Shown: positions 12,585-24,900 of the stretch, piece after piece | How positions within the stretch are numbered: position 1 is the first letter of the stretch | How the letters are laid out: each line of letters begins with the position of its first letter | Assembly: GCA_030770545.1 (NCBI GenBank) | Contig: JAUCMP010000029.1 | Coordinates: forward strand, 1,426,001-1,490,000 | Source: Macropodus opercularis | Lineage: Eukaryota; Chordata; Actinopteri; Anabantiformes; Osphronemidae | Length of the DNA stretch: 64,000 nt | Direction of reading: 5' to 3' | The notes under the pieces: model-generated | Told to the model about the DNA's origin: nothing | Databases searched by the model: none | Seen by the model: the letters and a program-made list of their open reading frames with translations, nothing else | Position numbers and translations under genes: made by a program

Positions 12585-14833
12585 GACAGTCACGACTGTT
12601 ACCTCATCAATGTCATCTGTGTAACCAAGATGGAGAATCACCCAATGTTGCGTTGAAAGAGAAAAGAAAAGGCTTACAGCACCTGGTATTCCCAGGCGGT
12701 CTCCCGTCCAAGTACTAGCCAGGCCCTACCTTGCTTGGCTTCCGAGTTCGAATGAGATCGGGCACGTTGAAGGTGGTATGGCCATAAGCGACAAACCTGT
12801 ACCACATTATATCTTTTGAAGGTGACTATATGTCAGACTGTCACAACTATCTGCTCATCAATGACATATGTGTAACCAAGATGGAGAATCACCCAATGTT
12901 GCATTGAAAGAGAAAAGAAAAGGCTTACAGCACCTGGTATTCCCAGGCGGTCTCCCGTCCAAGCACTAGCCAGGCCCTACCTTGCTTGGCTTCCGAGGTC
13001 GAATGAGATCGGGCACGTTGAAGGTGGTATGGCCGTAAGCGACAAGTTGTTACCTCAATATGTCTTTTGAAGGCGACAACACGTCAGAATGTCATCACAG
13101 TCACGACTGTTACCTCATTAAGGGCATCTGTGTAACCAATGTGGAGAATCACCAAATGTTGCGTTGAAAAATAACAGAAAAGGCTTACAGCACCTGGTAT
13201 TCCCAGGCGGTCTCCCGTCCAAGTACTAGCCAGGCCCCAGGCCCCAGGCGACAAGTTGTTACCTTATTATGTCTTTTGAAGGCGACTATATGTCAGACTG
13301 TCACAACTATCTGCTCATCAAGGACATATGTGTAACCAAGATGGAGAATCACCCAATGTTGCGTTGAAAGAGAAAAGAAAAGGCTTACAGCACCTGGAAT
13401 TCCCAGGCGGTCTCCCGTCCAAGTACAAGCCAGGCCCTACCTTGCTTGGCTTCCGAGTTCGAATGAGATCGGGCACGTTGAAGGTGGTATGGCCGTAAGC
13501 GACAAAACTGTACCACATTATATCTTTTGAAGGCGACTATATGTCAGACTGTCACAACTATCTGCTCATCAAGGACATATGTGTAACCAAGATGGAGAAT
13601 CACCCAATGTTGCATTTAAAGAGAAAAGAAAAGGCTTACAGCACCTGGTAATCCCAGGCGGTCTCCCGTCCAAGTACTAGCCAGGCCCTACCTTGATTGG
13701 CTTCCGAGGTCGAATGAGATCGGGCACGTTGAAGGTGGAATGGCCGTAAGTGACAAATTGTTACCTCAATATGTCTTTTAAAGGCGACAACACGTCAGAA
13801 TGTCATCACAGTCACGACTGTTACCTCATCAAGGTCATCTGCGTTACTAAAAAGGAGAATCACCTAATGTTGCGTTGAAAGAGACAAGAAAAGGCTTACA
13901 GCACCTGGTATTCCCAGGCGGTCTCCCGTCCAAGTACTAGCCAGGCCCTACCTTGCTTGGCTTCCGAGTTCAAATGAGATCGGGCACGTTGAAGGTGGAA
14001 TGGCCGTAAGTGACAAATTGTTACCTCAATATGTCTTTTAAAGGCGACAACACGTCAGAATGTCATCACAGTCACGACTGTTACCTCATCAAGGTCATCT
14101 GCGTTACCAAAAAGGAGAATCACCAAATGTTGCGTTGAAAAATAACAGAAAAGGCTTACAGCACCTGGTATTCCCAGGCGGTCTCCCGTCCAAGTACTAG
14201 CCAGGCCCTACCTTGATTGGCTTCCGAGTTCGAATGAGATCGGGCACGTTGAAGGTGGTATGGCCGTAAGTGGCAAGTTGTTACCTCAATACGTCTTTTG
14301 AAGGCGACAACACGTCAGAATGTCATCACAGTCACGACTGTTACCTCATCAAGGTCATCTGTGTATCCAATATGGAGAATCACCCAATGTTGCGTTGAAA
14401 GAGAAAAGAAAAGGCTTACAGCACCTGGTATTCCCAGGCGGTCTCCCGTCCAAGTACTAGCCAGGCCCTACCTTGCTTGGCTTCCGAGTTCGAATGAGAT
14501 CGGGCACGTTGAAGGTGGTATGGCCGTAAGCGACAAACCTGTACCACATTATATCTTTTGAAGGCGACTATATGTCAGACTGTCACTACTATCTGCTCAT
14601 CAAGGACATATGTGTAACCAAGATGGAGAATCACCCAATGTTGCGTTGAAAGAGAAAAGAAAAGGCTTACAGCACCTGGTATTCCCAGGCGGTCTCCCGT
14701 CCAAGTACTAGCCAGGCCCTACCTTGATTGGCTTCCGAGGTCGAATGAGATCGGGCACGTTGAAGGTGGTATGGCCGTAAGCGAGAAATTGTTACCTCAT
14801 TACGTCATTTGAAGGCGACAACACGTCAGAATG
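12585..14833 (-). rRNA. 5S rRNA gene tandem array, segment 3 (9 copies, 1 truncated)
   Basis: Minus-strand 5S genes with left ends at 12672, 12923, 13183 (truncated), 13383, 13634, 13894, 14154, 14414 and 14665. The run between LTR copies 2 and 3 is one 2768-bp higher-order unit, shared in large part with the unit that starts at LTR copy 3. Confidence 0.95.
13183..13237 (-). pseudogene. Truncated 5S rRNA gene (3' half only)
   Basis: Only the 3' half of the RNA, including box C, remains. At the break the plus strand reads AGGCCCCAGGCCCCAGGCG, with AGGCCCC twice in tandem, then joins a spacer directly. Box A and the RNA 5' half are gone, so this copy cannot be a working 5S gene. The same junction occurs at 15951-16005 and 19481-19535, showing one deletion that was later duplicated. 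Confidence 0.88.
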
Positions 14834-14837
14834 TCAT

Positions 14838-15348
14838 TGTAGTGGTCAGAGATGTCCCAACTCAGAAGAATTCAAGCCGAGGCAGCATTAGGTTCAAATA
14901 ATCAAACATGAATTTATTTTCAGTGGTGAGATGAGAAATATGCAAAGACAGGAAAACAAAGTCACCTCTCTCTCCTGCGGGAGATGCTCACAGACGCGTG
15001 GGGAAGGACGGAGCCCAGGCTGGGAGACGCTGGCTGTGTCTCCCTGCCCGGCACGGCTCCCATTTCCCCCGTCTCCCTCTAAAGAGGTGGTTTTTAAACC
15101 CTGAACATGCTTCAAAATGTGAAGATTTCATACCAAGAATTGTTTGTCCAAATTCCTTTGTTCAACAGCTCAGACTGTTTTGTCTAAAAGCCAGATTGTC
15201 TTCGGACCCAAGGCCAGCAAGTCTGCACAGCCTAGACAGGACCTGTTCTACTCTATTCTAAACCCTTTAGCCTGAACTAAATGTATATGTGCTAAATATA
15301 TATATTCCACTACAAATATCTTTATATGCATGAACTTTTTCTACTACA
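14838..15348 (-). mobile_element. Solo LTR, copy 3 of 5
   Basis: Same LTR and TCAT duplication (14834-14837 and 15349-15352). Its right-hand flank has the TGTACCACATT form of the next spacer, as in copies 2 and 4; copies 1 and 5 have TGTACGACATT instead. Confidence 0.85.
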
Positions 15349-15352
15349 TCAT

Positions 15353-18300
15353 GACAGTCACGACTGTTACCTCATCAATGTCATCTGTGTAACCAAGATG
15401 GAGAATCACCCAATGTTGCGTTGAAAGAGAAAAGAAAAGGCTTACAGCACCTGGTATTCCCAGGCGGTCTCCCGTCCAAGTACTAGCCAGGCCCTACCTT
15501 GCTTGGCTTCCGAGTTCGAATGAGATCGGGCACGTTGAAGGTGGTATGGCCATAAGCGACAAACCTGTACCACATTATATCTTTTGAAGGTGACTATATG
15601 TCAGACTGTCACAACTATCTGCTCATCAATGACATATGTGTAACCAAGATGGAGAATCACCCAATGTTGCATTGAAAGAGAAAAGAAAAGGCTTACAGCA
15701 CCTGGTATTCCCAGGCGGTCTCCCGTCCAAGCACTAGCCAGGCCCTACCTTGCTTGGCTTCCGAGGTCGAATGAGATCGGGCACGTTGAAGGTGGTATGG
15801 CCGTAAGCGACAAGTTGTTACCTCAATATGTCTTTTGAAGGCGACAACACGTCAGAATGTCATCACAGTCACGACTGTTACCTCATTAAGGGCATCTGTG
15901 TAACCAATGTGGAGAATCACCAAATGTTGCGTTGAAAAATAACAGAAAAGGCTTACAGCACCTGGTATTCCCAGGCGGTCTCCCGTCCAAGTACTAGCCA
16001 GGCCCCAGGCCCCAGGCGACAAGTTGTTACCTTATTATGTCTTTTGAAGGCGACTATATGTCAGACTGTCACAACTATCTGCTCATCAAGGACATATGTG
16101 TAACCAAGATGGAGAATCACCCAATGTTGCGTTGAAAGAGAAAAGAAAAGGCTTACAGCACCTGGAATTCCCAGGCGGTCTCCCGTCCAAGTACAAGCCA
16201 GGCCCTACCTTGCTTGGCTTCCGAGTTCGAATGAGATCGGGCACGTTGAAGGTGGTATGGCCGTAAGCGACAAAACTGTACCACATTATATCTTTTGAAG
16301 GCGACTATATGTCAGACTGTCACAACTATCTGCTCATCAAGGACATATGTGTAACCAAGATGGAGAATCACCCAATGTTGCATTTAAAGAGAAAAGAAAA
16401 GGCTTACAGCACCTGGTAATCCCAGGCGGTCTCCCGTCCAAGTACTAGCCAGGCCCTACCTTGCTTGGCTTCCGAGTTCGAATGAGATGGGGCACGTTGA
16501 AGGTGGTATGGCCATAAGCGACAAACCTGTACCACATTATATCTTTTGAAGGTGACTATATGTCAGACTGTCACAACTATCTGCTCATCAATGACATATG
16601 TGTAACCAAGATGGAGAATCACCCAATGTTGCGTTGAAAGAGAAAAGAAAAGGCTTACAGCACCTGGTATTCCCAGGCGGTCTCCCGTCCAAGTACAAGC
16701 CAGGCCCTACCTTGCTTGGCTTCCGAGTTCGAATGAGATCGGGCACTTTGAAGGTGGTATGGCCGTAAGCGAGAAATTATTACCTCAATATGTCTTTTAA
16801 AGGCGACAACACGTCAGAATGTCATCACAGTCACGACTGTTACCTCATCAAGGTCATCTGCGTTACCAAAAAGGAGAATCACCCAATATTGCATTGAAAG
16901 AGAAAAGAAAAGGCTTACATCACCTGGCATTCCCAGGCGGTCTCCCGTCCAAGTACTAGCCAGGCCCTACCTTGCTTGGCTTCCGAGTTCAAATGAGATC
17001 TGGCACGTTGAAGGTGGTATGGCCGTAAGCGACAAAACTGTACCACATTATATCTTTTGAAGGCGACTATATGTCAGACTGTCACAACTATCTGCTCATC
17101 AAGGACATCTGTGTAACCAAGATGGAGAATTACCCAATGTTGCGTTGAAAGAGAAAAGAAAAGGCTTACAGCACCTGGTATTCCCAGGCGGTCTCCCATC
17201 CAAGTACTAGCCAGGCCCTACCTTGCTTGGCTTCCGAGGTCGAATGAGATCGGGCACGTTGAAGGTGGTATGGCCGTAAGCGACAAATTGTTACCTCAAT
17301 ATGTCTTTTAAAGACGACAACACGTCAGAATGTCATCACAGTCACGACTGTTACCTCATCAAGGTCATCTGCGTTACTAAAAAGGAGAATCACCTAATGT
17401 TGCGTTGAAAGAGACAAGAAAAGGCTTACAGCACCTGGTATTCCCAGGCGGTCTCCCGTCCAAGTACTAGCCAGGCCCTACCTTGCTTGGCTTCCGAGTT
17501 CAAATGAGATCGGGCACGTTGAAGGTGGAATGGCCGTAAGTGACAAATTGTTACCTCAATATGTCTTTTAAAGGCGACAACACGTCAGAATGTCATCACA
17601 GTCACGACTGTTACCTCATCAAGGTCATCTGCGTTACCAAAAAGGAGAATCACCAAATGTTGCGTTGAAAAATAACAGAAAAGGCTTACAGCACCTGGTA
17701 TTCCCAGGCGGTCTCCCGTCCAAGTACTAGCCAGGCCCTACCTTGATTGGCTTCCGAGTTCGAATGAGATCGGGCACGTTGAAGGTGGTATGGCCGTAAG
17801 TGGCAAGTTGTTACCTCAATACGTCTTTTGAAGGCGACAACACGTCAGAATGTCATCACAGTCACGACTGTTACCTCATCAAGGTCATCTGTGTATCCAA
17901 TATGGAGAATCACCCAATGTTGCGTTGAAAGAGAAAAGAAAAGGCTTACAGCACCTGGTATTCCCAGGCGGTCTCCCGTCCAAGTACTAGCCAGGCCCTA
18001 CCTTGCTTGGCTTCCGAGTTCGAATGAGATCGGGCACGTTGAAGGTGGTATGGCCGTAAGCGACAAACCTGTACCACATTATATCTTTTGAAGGCGACTA
18101 TATGTCAGACTGTCACTACTATCTGCTCATCAAGGACATATGTGTAACCAAGATGGAGAATCACCCAATGTTGCGTTGAAAGAGAAAAGAAAAGGCTTAC
18201 AGCACCTGGTATTCCCAGGCGGTCTCCCGTCCAAGTACTAGCCAGGCCCTACCTTGATTGGCTTCCGAGGTCGAATGAGATCGGGCACGTTGAAGGTGGT

Positions 18301-18363
18301 ATGGCCGTAAGCGAGAAATTGTTACCTCATTACGTCATTTGAAGGCGACAACACGTCAGAATG
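15353..18363 (-). rRNA. 5S rRNA gene tandem array, segment 4 (12 copies, 1 truncated)
   Basis: Minus-strand 5S genes with left ends at 15440, 15691, 15951 (truncated), 16151, 16402, 16653, 16913, 17164, 17424, 17684, 17944 and 18195. The run from about 16780 onward repeats 10480 onward at a constant offset of 6298 bp. Confidence 0.95.
15951..16005 (-). pseudogene. Truncated 5S rRNA gene, second copy of the same deletion
   Basis: It has the same AGGCCCC tandem junction and the same loss of the RNA 5' half as the copy at 13183. It is carried by the duplicated higher-order block. Confidence 0.88.
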
Positions 18364-18367
18364 TCAT

Positions 18368-18878
18368 TGTAGTGGTCAGAGATGTCCCAACTCAGAAGAA
18401 TTCAAGCCGAGGCAGCATTAGGTTCAAATAATCAAACATGAATTTATTTTCAGTGGTGAGATGAGAAATATGCAAAGACAGGAAAACAAAGTCACCTCTC
18501 TCTCCTGCGGGAGATGCTCACAGACGCGTGGGGAAGGACGGAGCCCAGGCTGGGAGACGCTGGCTGTGTCTCCCTGCCCGGCACGGCTCCCATTTCCCCC
18601 GTCTCCCTCTAAAGAGGTGGTTTTTAAACCCTGAACATGCTTCAAAATGTGAAGATTTCATACCAAGAATTGTTTGTCCAAATTCCTTTGTTCAACAGCT
18701 CAGACTGTTTTGTCTAAAAGCCAGATTGTCTTCGGACCCAAGGCCAGCAAGTCTGCACAGCCTAGACAGGACCTGTTCTACTCTATTCTAAACCCTTTAG
18801 CCTGAACTAAATGTATATGTGCTAAATATATATATTCCACTACAAATATCTTTATATGCATGAACTTTTTCTACTACA
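18368..18878 (-). mobile_element. Solo LTR, copy 4 of 5
   Basis: Same LTR with the TCAT duplication. It lies exactly 6298 bp from copy 2, the same offset as the flanking 5S genes. Confidence 0.85.
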
Positions 18879-18882
18879 TCAT

Positions 18883-20985
18883 GACAGTCACGACTGTTAC
18901 CTCATCAATGTCATCTGTGTAACCAAGATGGAGAATCACCCAATGTTGCGTTGAAAGAGAAAAGAAAAGGCTTACAGCACCTGGTATTCCCAGGCGGTCT
19001 CCCGTCCAAGTACTAGCCAGGCCCTACCTTGCTTGGCTTCCGAGTTCGAATGAGATCGGGCACGTTGAAGGTGGTATGGCCATAAGCGACAAACCTGTAC
19101 CACATTATATCTTTTGAAGGTGACTATATGTCAGACTGTCACAACTATCTGCTCATCAATGACATATGTGTAACCAAGATGGAGAATCACCCAATGTTGC
19201 ATTGAAAGAGAAAAGAAAAGGCTTACAGCACCTGGTATTCCCAGGCGGTCTCCCGTCCAAGCACTAGCCAGGCCCTACCTTGCTTGGCTTCCGAGGTCGA
19301 ATGAGATCGGGCACGTTGAAGGTGGTATGGCCGTAAGCGACAAGTTGTTACCTCAATATGTCTTTTGAAGGCGACAACACGTCAGAATGTCATCACAGTC
19401 ACGACTGTTACCTCATTAAGGGCATCTGTGTAACCAATGTGGAGAATCACCAAATGTTGCGTTGAAAAATAACAGAAAAGGCTTACAGCACCTGGTATTC
19501 CCAGGCGGTCTCCCGTCCAAGTACTAGCCAGGCCCCAGGCCCCAGGCGACAAGTTGTTACCTTATTATGTCTTTTGAAGGCGACTATATGTCAGACTGTC
19601 ACAACTATCTGCTCATCAAGGACATATGTGTAACCAAGATGGAGAATCACCCAATGTTGCGTTGAAAGAGAAAAGAAAAGGCTTACAGCACCTGGAATTC
19701 CCAGGCGGTCTCCCGTCCAAGTACAAGCCAGGCCCTACCTTGCTTGGCTTCCGAGTTCGAATGAGATCGGGCACGTTGAAGGTGGTATGGCCGTAAGCGA
19801 CAAAACTGTACCACATTATATCTTTTGAAGGCGACTATATGTCAGACTGTCACAACTATCTGCTCATCAAGGACATATGTGTAACCAAGATGGAGAATCA
19901 CCCAATGTTGCATTTAAAGAGAAAAGAAAAGGCTTACAGCACCTGGTAATCCCAGGCGGTCTCCCGTCCAAGTACTAGCCAGGCCCTACCTTGATTGGCT
20001 TCCGAGGTCGAATGAGATCGGGCACGTTGAAGGTGGTATGGCCGTAAGCGAGAAATTGTTACCTCATTACGTCATTTGAAGGCGACAACACGTCAGAATG
20101 TCATGACAGTCACGACTGTTAACTCATCAATGTCATCTGTGTAACCAAGATGGAGAATCACCCAATGTTGCGTTGAAAGAGAAAAGAAAAGGCTTACAGC
20201 ACCTGGTATTCCCAGGCGGTCTCCCGTCCAAGTACTAGCCAGGCCCTACCTTGCTTGGCTTCCGAGTTCGAATGAGATGGGGCACGTTGAAGGTGGTATG
20301 GCCATAAGCGACAAACCTGTACCACATTATATCTTTTGAAGGTGACTATATGTCAGACTGTCACAACTATCTGCTCATCAATGACATATGTGTAACCAAG
20401 ATGGAGAATCACCCAATGTTGCGTTGAAAGAGAAAAGAAAAGGCTTACAGCACCTGGTATTCCCAGGCGGTCTCCCGTCCAAGTACAAGCCAGGCCCTAC
20501 CTTGCTTGGCTTCCGAGTTCGAATGAGATCGGGCACGTTGAAGGTGGTATGGCCGTAAGCGAGAAATTGTTACCTCATTACGTCATTTGAAGGTGACAAC
20601 ACGTCAGAATGTCATGACAGTCACGACTGTTACTTCATCAAGGTCATCTGCGTTACCAAAAAGGAGAATCACCCAATGTTGCGTTGAAAAATAACAGAAA
20701 AGGCTTACAGCACCTGGTATTCCCAGGCAGTCTCCCGTCCAAGTACTAGCCAGGCCCTACCTTGATTGGCTTCCGAGGTCGAAAGAGATCGGGCACGTTG
20801 AAGGTGGTATGGCCGTAAGCGAGAAATTGTTACCTCATTACGTCATTTGAAGGCGACAACACGTCAGGATGTCATGACAGTCACGACTGTTACCTCATCA
20901 ATGTCATCTGTTTAACCAAGATGGAGAATCACCCAATGTTGCATTGAAAGAGAAAAGAAAAGGCTTACAGCACCTGGTTTTCCCA

Positions 20986-21017
<32 letters not shown>

Positions 21018-21382
21018 TACCTTGATTGGCTTCCGAGGTCGAATGTTATCGGGCACGTTGAAGGTGGTATGGCCGTAAGCTACAAATTGTTACCTCATTA
21101 TGTCTTTTGAAGGCGACTATATGTCAGACTGTCACTACTATCTGCTCATCAAGGACATATGTGTAACCAAGATGGAGAATCACCCAATGTTGCGTTGAAA
21201 GAGAAAAGAAAAGGCTTACAGCACCTGGTATTCCCAGGCGGTCTCCCGTCCAAGTACTAGCCAGGCCCTACCTTGATTGGCTTCCGAGGTCGAATGAGAT
21301 CGGGCACGTTGAAGGTGGTATGGCCGTAAGCGAGAAATTGTTACCTCATTACGTCATTTGAAGGCGACAACACGTCAGAATG
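18883..21382 (-). rRNA. 5S rRNA gene tandem array, segment 5 (10 copies, 1 truncated)
   Basis: Minus-strand 5S genes with left ends at 18970, 19221, 19481 (truncated), 19681, 19932, 20192, 20443, 20703, 20963 and 21214. From about 20565 on, it matches 1785 onward at an offset of 18780 bp. Confidence 0.95.
19481..19535 (-). pseudogene. Truncated 5S rRNA gene, third copy of the same deletion
   Basis: Identical break and AGGCCCC tandem junction to 13183 and 15951; carried by the block duplication at offset 6298. Confidence 0.88.
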
Positions 21383-21386
21383 TCAT

Positions 21387-21897
21387 TGTAGTGGTCAGAG
21401 ATGTCCCAACTCAGAAGAATTCAAGCCGAGGCAGCATTAGGTTCAAATAATCAAACATGAATTTATTTTCAGTGGTGAGATGAGAAATATGCAAAGACAG
21501 GAAAACAAAGTCACCTCTCTCTCCTGCGGGAGATGCTCACAGACGCGTGGGGAAGGACGGAGCCCAGGCTGGGAGACGCTGGCTGTGTCTCCCTGCCCGG
21601 CACGGCTCCCATTTCCCCCGTCTCCCTCTAAAGAGGTGGTTTTTAAACCCTGAACATGCTTCAAAATGTGAAGATTTCATACCAAGAATTGTTTGTCCAA
21701 ATTCCTTTGTTCAACAGCTCAGACTGTTTTGTCTAAAAGCCAGATTGTCTTCGGACCCAAGGCCAGCAAGTCTGCACAGCCTAGACAGGACCTGTTCTAC
21801 TCTATTCTAAACCCTTTAGCCTGAACTAAATGTATATGTGCTAAATATATATATTCCACTACAAATATCTTTATATGCATGAACTTTTTCTACTACA
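21387..21897 (-). mobile_element. Solo LTR, copy 5 of 5
   Basis: Same LTR with the TCAT duplication. With its flanks it matches copy 1 at offset 18780, including the distinctive TGTACGACATT spacer to its right, so copies 1 and 5 are sisters. Confidence 0.85.
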
Positions 21898-21901
21898 TCA
21901 T

Positions 21902-24900
21902 GACAGTCACGACTGTTACCTCATCAATGTCATCTGTGTAACCAAGATGGAGAATCACCCAATGTTGCGTTGAAAGAGAAAAGAAAAGGCTTACAGCACC
22001 TGGTATTCCCAGGCGGTCTCCCGTCCAAGTACTAGCCAGGCCCTACCTTGCTTGGCTTCCGAGTTCGAATGAGATCGGGCACGTTGAAGGTGGTATGGCC
22101 ATAAGCGACAAACCTGTACGACATTATATCTTTTGAAGGTGACTATATGTCAGACTGTCACAACTATCTGCTCATCAATGACATATGTGTAACCAAGATG
22201 GAGAATCACCCAATGTTGCATTGAAAGAGAAAAGAAAAGGCTTACAGCACCTGGTATTCCCAGGCGGTCTCCCGTCCAAGCACTAGCCAGGCCCTACCTT
22301 GCTTGGCTTCCGAGGTCGAATGAGATCGGGCACGTTGAAGGTGGTATGGCCGTAAGCGACAAGTTGTTACCTCAATATGTCTTTTGAAGGCGACAACACG
22401 TCAGAATGTCATCACAGTCACGACTGTTACCTCATTAAGGGCATCTGTGTAACCAATGTGGAGAATCACCAAATGTTGCGTTGAAAAATAACAGAAAAGG
22501 CTTACAGCACCTGGTATTCCCAGGCGGTCTCCCGTCCAAGTACTAGCCAGGCCCTACTTTGCTTGGCTTCCGAGTTCGAATGAGATCAGGCACGTTGAAG
22601 GTGGTATGGCCGTAAGCGACAAACCTGTACCACATTATATCTTTTGAAGGTGACTATATGTCAGACTGTCACAACTATCTGCTCATCAAGGACATATGCG
22701 TAACCAAGATGGAGAATCACCCAATGTTGCGTTGAAAGAGAAAAGAAAAGGCTTACAGCACCTGGTATTCCCAGGCGGTCTCCTATCCAAGTACTAGCCA
22801 GGCCCTACCTTGCTTGGCTTCCGAGGTCGAATGAGATCAGGCACGTTGAAGGTGGTATGGCCGTAAGCAAGTAATTGTTACCTCATTACGTCATTTGAAG
22901 GCGACAACACGTCAGAATGTCATGACAGTCACAACTGTTACCTCATCAAGGTCATCTGCGTTACTAAAAAGGAGAATCACCTAATGTTGCCTTGAAAACT
23001 AACAGAAAAGGCTTACAGCACCTGGTATTCCCAGGCAGTCTCCCGTCCAAGTACTAGCCAGGCCCTACCTTGCTTGGCTTCCGAGTTCTAATGAGACCGG
23101 GCACGTTGAAGGTGGTATGGCCGTAAGCGAGAAATTGTTACCTTATTATGTCTTTTGAAGGCGACTATATGTCAGACTGTCACAACTATCTGCTCATCAA
23201 GGACATATGTGTAACCAAGATGGAGAATCACCCAATGTTGCGTTGAAAGAGAAAAGAAAAGGCTTACAGCACCTGGAATTCCCAGGCGGTCTCCCGTCCA
23301 AGTACAAGCCAGGCCCTACCTTTCTTGGCATCCGAGTTCGAATGAGATCGGGCACGTTGAAGGTGGAATGGCCGTAAGCGAGAAATTGTTACCTCATTAC
23401 GTCATTTGAAGGTGACAACACGTCAGAATGTCATGACAGTCACGACTGTTACTTCATCAAGGTCATCTGCGTTACCAAAAAGGAGAATCACCCAATGTTG
23501 CGTTGAAAAATAACAGAAAAGGCTTACAGCACCTGGTATTCCCAGGCGGTCTCCCGTCCAAGTACTAGCCAGGCCCTACCTTGTTTGGCTTCTGAGGTCG
23601 AATGAGATCGGGCATGTTCAAGGTGGTATGGCCGTAAGCGAGAAATTGTTACGTCATTTGAAGGCGACAACACGTCAGAATGTCATGACAGTCACGACTT
23701 TTACCTCATCAAGGTCATCTGCGTTACCAAAAAGGAGAATCACACAATGTTGCGTTGAAAAATAACAGAAAAGGCTTACAGCACCTGGTATTCCCAGGCG
23801 GTCTCCCGTCCAAGTACTAGCCAGGCCCTACCTAGCTTGGCTTCCGAGTTCGAATGAGATCGGGCACGTTGAAGGTGGTATGGCCGTAAGCGAGAAATCG
23901 TTACCTTATTATGTCTTTTGAAGGCGACTATATGTCAGACTGTCACAGCTATCTGCTCATCAAGGACATATGTGTAACCAAGATGGAGAATAACCCAATG
24001 TTGCGTTGAAAGAGAAAAGAAAATGCTTACAGCACCTGGTATTCCTAGGCGGTGTCCCGTCTAAGTACTAGCCAGGCCCTACCTTGCTTGGCTTCCGAGT
24101 TCGAATGAGATCGGGCACGTTGAAGGTGGAATGGCCGTAAGCGAGAAATTGTTACCTCATTACGTCATTTGAAGGTGACAACAAGTCAGAATGTCATGAC
24201 AGTCACGACTGTTACTTCATCAAGGTCATCTGCGTTTCCAAAAAGGAGAATCACCCAATGTTGCGTTGAAAGAGAAAAGAAATGGCTTACAGCACCTGGT
24301 ATTCCCAGGCGGTCTCCCGTCCAAGCACAAGCCAGGCCCTACCTTGCTTGGCTTCCGAGGTCGAATGAGATCAGGCACGTTGAAGGTGGTATGGCCGTAA
24401 GCGACAAACCTGTACCACATTATATCTTTTGAAGGTGACTATATGTCAGACTGTCACAACTATCTGCTCATCAAGGACATATGTGTAACCAAGATGGAGA
24501 ATCACCCAATGTTGCGTTGAAAGAAAAAAGAAAAGGCTTACAGCACGTGGAATTCCCAGGCGGTCTCCCGTCCAAGTACTAGCCAGGCCCTACCTTGCTT
24601 GGCTTCCGAGTTCAAATGAGATCGGGCACGTTGAAGGTGGAATGGCCGTAAGTGACAAATTGTTACCTCAATATGTCTTTTAAAGGCGACAACACGTCAG
24701 AATGTCATCACAGTCACGACTGTTACCTCATCAAGGTCATCTGCGTTACCAAAAAGGAGAATCACCAAATGTTGCGTTGAAAAATAACAGAAAAGGCTTA
24801 CAGCACCTGCTATTCCCAGGCGGTCTCCCGTCCAAGTACTAGCCAGGCCCTACCTAGCTTGGCTTCCGAGTTCGAATGAGATCGGGCACGTTGAAGGTGG

